Below, piece by piece: positions 5,292 to 7,145 of a DNA stretch of 7,145 bases. The position numbers and the translations under genes are program-made. Below the pieces are notes generated by a model that worked only from the letters and a program-made list of their open reading frames with translations, did not search any database and was not told the origin of the DNA. Numbering within the stretch: the first letter of the stretch is position 1; every line of letters begins with the position of its first letter. The stretch is from Deltaproteobacteria bacterium (GTDB taxonomy: Bacteria; Desulfobacterota; Binatia; UBA12015). The stretch lies in NCBI GenBank assembly GCA_003447545.1, contig DLYX01000121.1, positions 2,545 through 9,689 on the forward strand. The letters run 5' to 3'.

Positions 5292-6686
5292 GTGAAGCAG
5301 GAAAAACCCATCGCCGCGGTCGTTCTGGCGGCAGGAAAGGGAACGCGCATGCGTTCCGAAAAAGCCAAGGTTCTTCACCCTCTTGGGGGTAAGGCGCTCT
5401 TGCTCCACGTTCTCGAGGCTCTTCGTCCGCTCGGCGCGGCGCGCACAGTCGTCGTCATCGGGCACCAAGCAGACGCTGTGCGGGCAGTGGTGGACGAGCA
5501 GGGGCCCGAATTTGCATTGCAGGAAGAACAAAACGGAACTGGTCACGCCGTGCAGATCGCCCGGGAAACCTGCCTGCAGGATTTCGTTGGCGATGTGCTG
5601 ATTACCTACGGAGATACGCCGTTGCTCACGACCGAAACCCTGACGGGTTTCCTTGAAATGCACCGGAACGAGCAAGCGGCACTGACAATGCTCACCATGG
5701 AGTTGGACGACGCCATGGGTTACGGGCGGATCGTGCGCGACCCCGAGGGTGCCGTGCAACGAATCGTGGAAGCTCGCGACTGTTCGCCAGAAGAGTTGGC
5801 CATCGGCGAGGCGAACGGGGGAATCTACTGCGTCTCCAGCGACCTGCTTTTTCCCGCGCTGGAGGCCCTTGAGACCAATAATGCTCAGGGAGAGCTATAC
5901 GTCACCGATATTGTTGCGTTCGCCGTCGAACAGGGGCTGAAAGTCGCTACCCAGATCGTCCCGGCAGCCGAAGTCGAGGGGATCAACTCACGGGCCGACC
6001 TGGCCCGACTCGAGGCCGTGCTGCGCGACAGGACCGTGGCCAAACACATGGATGCCGGCGTCACCTTCCTCGATCCGACCAGCGTTCTGATCGAAACCGA
6101 GGTCACAATCGGCGCTGACACCGTGATCGGACCTCAGGTCCAACTCCGAGGCGCGACGCAAATCGGGGTCGACTGCGAATTTCTGGGGAATGCTCATCTA
6201 AGGAACGCCCGTGTCGGCGATCGAGTCCTGATTCGACAAAACGTCGTCGTCGACGATGCAGAGATCGAAAGCGGCGCTGTTCTCGGCCCCTTCTCGCACC
6301 TGAGGCCAGGCGCTCACCTCGAACAAGATGTCCATGTCGGGAATTTCGTTGAAGTCAAGAAGTCTACGCTCGGTCGAGGCACCAAAGCCAATCATCTGGC
6401 CTATTTGGGCGATGCTCAAATCGGAAGCGAGTCCAATATCGGCGCGGGGACCATCACCTGCAATTACGACGGGTTCGGCAAGCATCAGACCACCATCGGT
6501 GATCGGGTCCAGATCGGCAGTGATAGCCAATTGGTCGCTCCTGTCACTATCGGCGACGATGCTTACGTCGCGACGGGGACAACCGTCCGCCACGATGTGC
6601 CCGCAGGCGCGCTCGCCTTCAATCCCAAACCTGACAAGAAGAGAGAAGGGTGGGTCGAAACTTTCCGGGCCCGCAAGCGAAAATAG
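5292..6686 (+). CDS. glmU: Bifunctional UDP-GlcNAc pyrophosphorylase / glucosamine-1-phosphate acetyltransferase
   Basis: 464 residues, full length for GlmU (E. coli 456). It acetylates glucosamine-1-phosphate with acetyl-CoA and then couples the product to UTP, giving UDP-GlcNAc for peptidoglycan and LPS. N-terminal uridyltransferase domain (about 7-235): VVLAAGKGTRM (10-20), KVLHP (26-30), QNGTGHA (80-86) and YGDTPL (106-111). C-terminal left-handed beta-helix (about 255-445) shows hexapeptide repeats such as IGADTVIGPQ and IGSESNIGAG. The acetyltransferase site includes RPG (338-340), ANHLAYLGD (366-374) with H368 matching the E. coli catalytic His, and NYDG (391-394). The start is GTG at 5292, chosen from the ribosome site and from alignment of KPIAAVVLAAGKG to the family N-terminus. 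glmS follows after 136 bp, the common glmU-glmS order. Confidence 0.97.
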   Translation: MKQEKPIAAVVLAAGKGTRMRSEKAKVLHPLGGKALLLHVLEALRPLGAARTVVVIGHQADAVRAVVDEQGPEFALQEEQNGTGHAVQIARETCLQDFVGDVLITYGDTPLLTTETLTGFLEMHRNEQAALTMLTMELDDAMGYGRIVRDPEGAVQRIVEARDCSPEELAIGEANGGIYCVSSDLLFPALEALETNNAQGELYVTDIVAFAVEQGLKVATQIVPAAEVEGINSRADLARLEAVLRDRTVAKHMDAGVTFLDPTSVLIETEVTIGADTVIGPQVQLRGATQIGVDCEFLGNAHLRNARVGDRVLIRQNVVVDDAEIESGAVLGPFSHLRPGAHLEQDVHVGNFVEVKKSTLGRGTKANHLAYLGDAQIGSESNIGAGTITCNYDGFGKHQTTIGDRVQIGSDSQLVAPVTIGDDAYVATGTTVRHDVPAGALAFNPKPDKKREGWVETFRARKRK

Positions 6687-6822
6687 ATCCGAGGTCCGAA
6701 AGCCCGACTAAACTAGCGCGTTGCCCGTGTCGAAGAACTCAGGGTAGTCTCTCTCCAGTTCAGCAAAACTCTTCGACCCGCTTGGGGGCGAAGATTCGTT
6801 CAGAAAGAAGGATTCCCGGTTC
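6687..6822 (+). promoter_or_regulatory. glmU-glmS spacer with mutually exclusive hairpins (candidate glmS leader control)
   Basis: Three complementary segments are visible. Left GTCGAAGA (6729-6736) pairs perfectly over 8 bp with TCTTCGAC (6770-6777). The same middle segment (TCTTCG, 6770-6775) also pairs over 6 bp with right CGAAGA (6789-6794), and that hairpin gains inner CCC/GGG pairs (6777-6779, 6784-6786). The two folds exclude each other. The right-hand fold ends 11 nt before the ribosome site AGAAGGA (6806-6812). No T-run is present, so any control would act on translation or mRNA processing rather than by classical termination. The layout is visible; the regulatory role is inference. 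It does not resemble the glmS ribozyme core as I know it. Confidence 0.4.
6806..6812 (+). promoter_or_regulatory. Ribosome binding site for glmS
   Basis: AGAAGGA lies 10 nt before the ATG at 6823, a somewhat long but workable spacing. The ATG places Cys at residue 2, as the enzyme requires. Confidence 0.7.
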
Positions 6823-7145
6823 ATGTGCGGTATCATGGGTTATATCGGTGATCAGGATGCCAGCCGCATTCTGGTCGACGGCCTCAGGAAGTTGGAATAT
6901 CGAGGCTACGACTCGGCCGGCGTCGCCACCCTCAACGGAAGCGGCAGCATCGATATGCGGCGCACCGTCGGAAAATTGGCCAACCTCGAGGATGCCTTGT
7001 CCGAGAAGCCGCTGGCCGGCCACATCGGCATCGGGCATACGCGCTGGGCAACACATGGCCCGCCTAGTGAAGAAAACGCCCACCCGCACCGCGCGGGGAA
7101 GGTCGTTGTGATCCACAACGGCATCATCGAGAACTTTCTCGAGTT
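6823..7145 (+). CDS. glmS: Glutamine-fructose-6-phosphate aminotransferase (isomerising), N-terminal part, cut by right edge
   Basis: The first 107 residues of GlmS, which converts fructose-6-phosphate and glutamine to glucosamine-6-phosphate, the entry step of the amino-sugar pathway. Visible is most of the first half of the class II (Ntn-type) glutaminase domain: Cys2 as nucleophile after Met removal (MCGIMGYIG), [15 protein letters not shown] (21-35), HTRWATHG (72-79), NAHPH (85-89) and HNG (98-100), whose Asn and Gly form the oxyanion hole. The two SIS sugar-isomerase domains (about 500 more residues) lie beyond the edge. It follows glmU on the same strand, probably in one operon. Nothing in the visible part suggests degeneration. 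Confidence 0.96.
   Translation, partial: MCGIMGYIGDQDASRILVDGLRKLEYRGYDSAGVATLNGSGSIDMRRTVGKLANLEDALSEKPLAGHIGIGHTRWATHGPPSEENAHPHRAGKVVVIHNGIIENFLE

Noticed and set aside
6687..6822. glmS ribozyme upstream of glmS
   Set aside because: Although AGCGC occurs at about 6714, the conserved core that should follow is missing and the spacer is short for the ribozyme. A covariance search would settle it.

Overview
The window is GC-rich and densely coded, and most of it concerns the cell envelope. Every gene resembles a chromosomal bacterial housekeeping family. Signal peptides, two YkuD L,D-transpeptidases, a plant/proteobacterial-type glutamate-cysteine ligase and a fused GlmU followed by GlmS point to a Gram-negative. 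A deltaproteobacterial-type lineage in the broad sense (Myxococcota, Desulfobacterota, Binatota and similar) is my best guess. That is an inference from protein flavour; no marker gene here fixes the taxon. I see no mobile element, CRISPR array, rRNA or tRNA.

Layout. The minus strand at 1-740 carries a D,D-carboxypeptidase (S11 family) cut by the left edge, where the sequence collapses into a run of 13 C that looks like an assembly end. A 125-bp control region separates it from a divergent plus-strand L,D-transpeptidase with a LysM-like segment (866-1885). Converging on that gene is a small conserved-looking protein of unknown function (1903-2271, minus). After a roughly 300-bp gene-free stretch with an AT-rich core comes gshA (2567-3964, minus). 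A second, shorter YkuD protein (4020-4580, minus) lies 55 bp upstream of gshA and probably shares its transcript. A second divergent region (4581-4675) separates this pair from a plus-strand flavin reductase (4676-5152). It is followed by glmU (5292-6686) and the start of glmS (6823 to the right edge).

How the genes fit together. GlmS makes glucosamine-6-phosphate, and GlmU converts glucosamine-1-phosphate to UDP-GlcNAc, the precursor of peptidoglycan and LPS. The carboxypeptidase trims pentapeptide stems to tetrapeptides, which are the donor substrates of L,D-transpeptidases, so the divergent pair at the left end is functionally coherent. GshA (glutathione precursor) and the flavin reductase stand outside that theme.

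The most interesting non-coding signals are the glmU-glmS spacer, where two identical CGAAGA segments compete for one TCTTCG segment, and a cluster of inverted repeats just upstream of glmU. I found no convincing new defence or mobile system. The least explained coding item is the small protein at 1903-2271.
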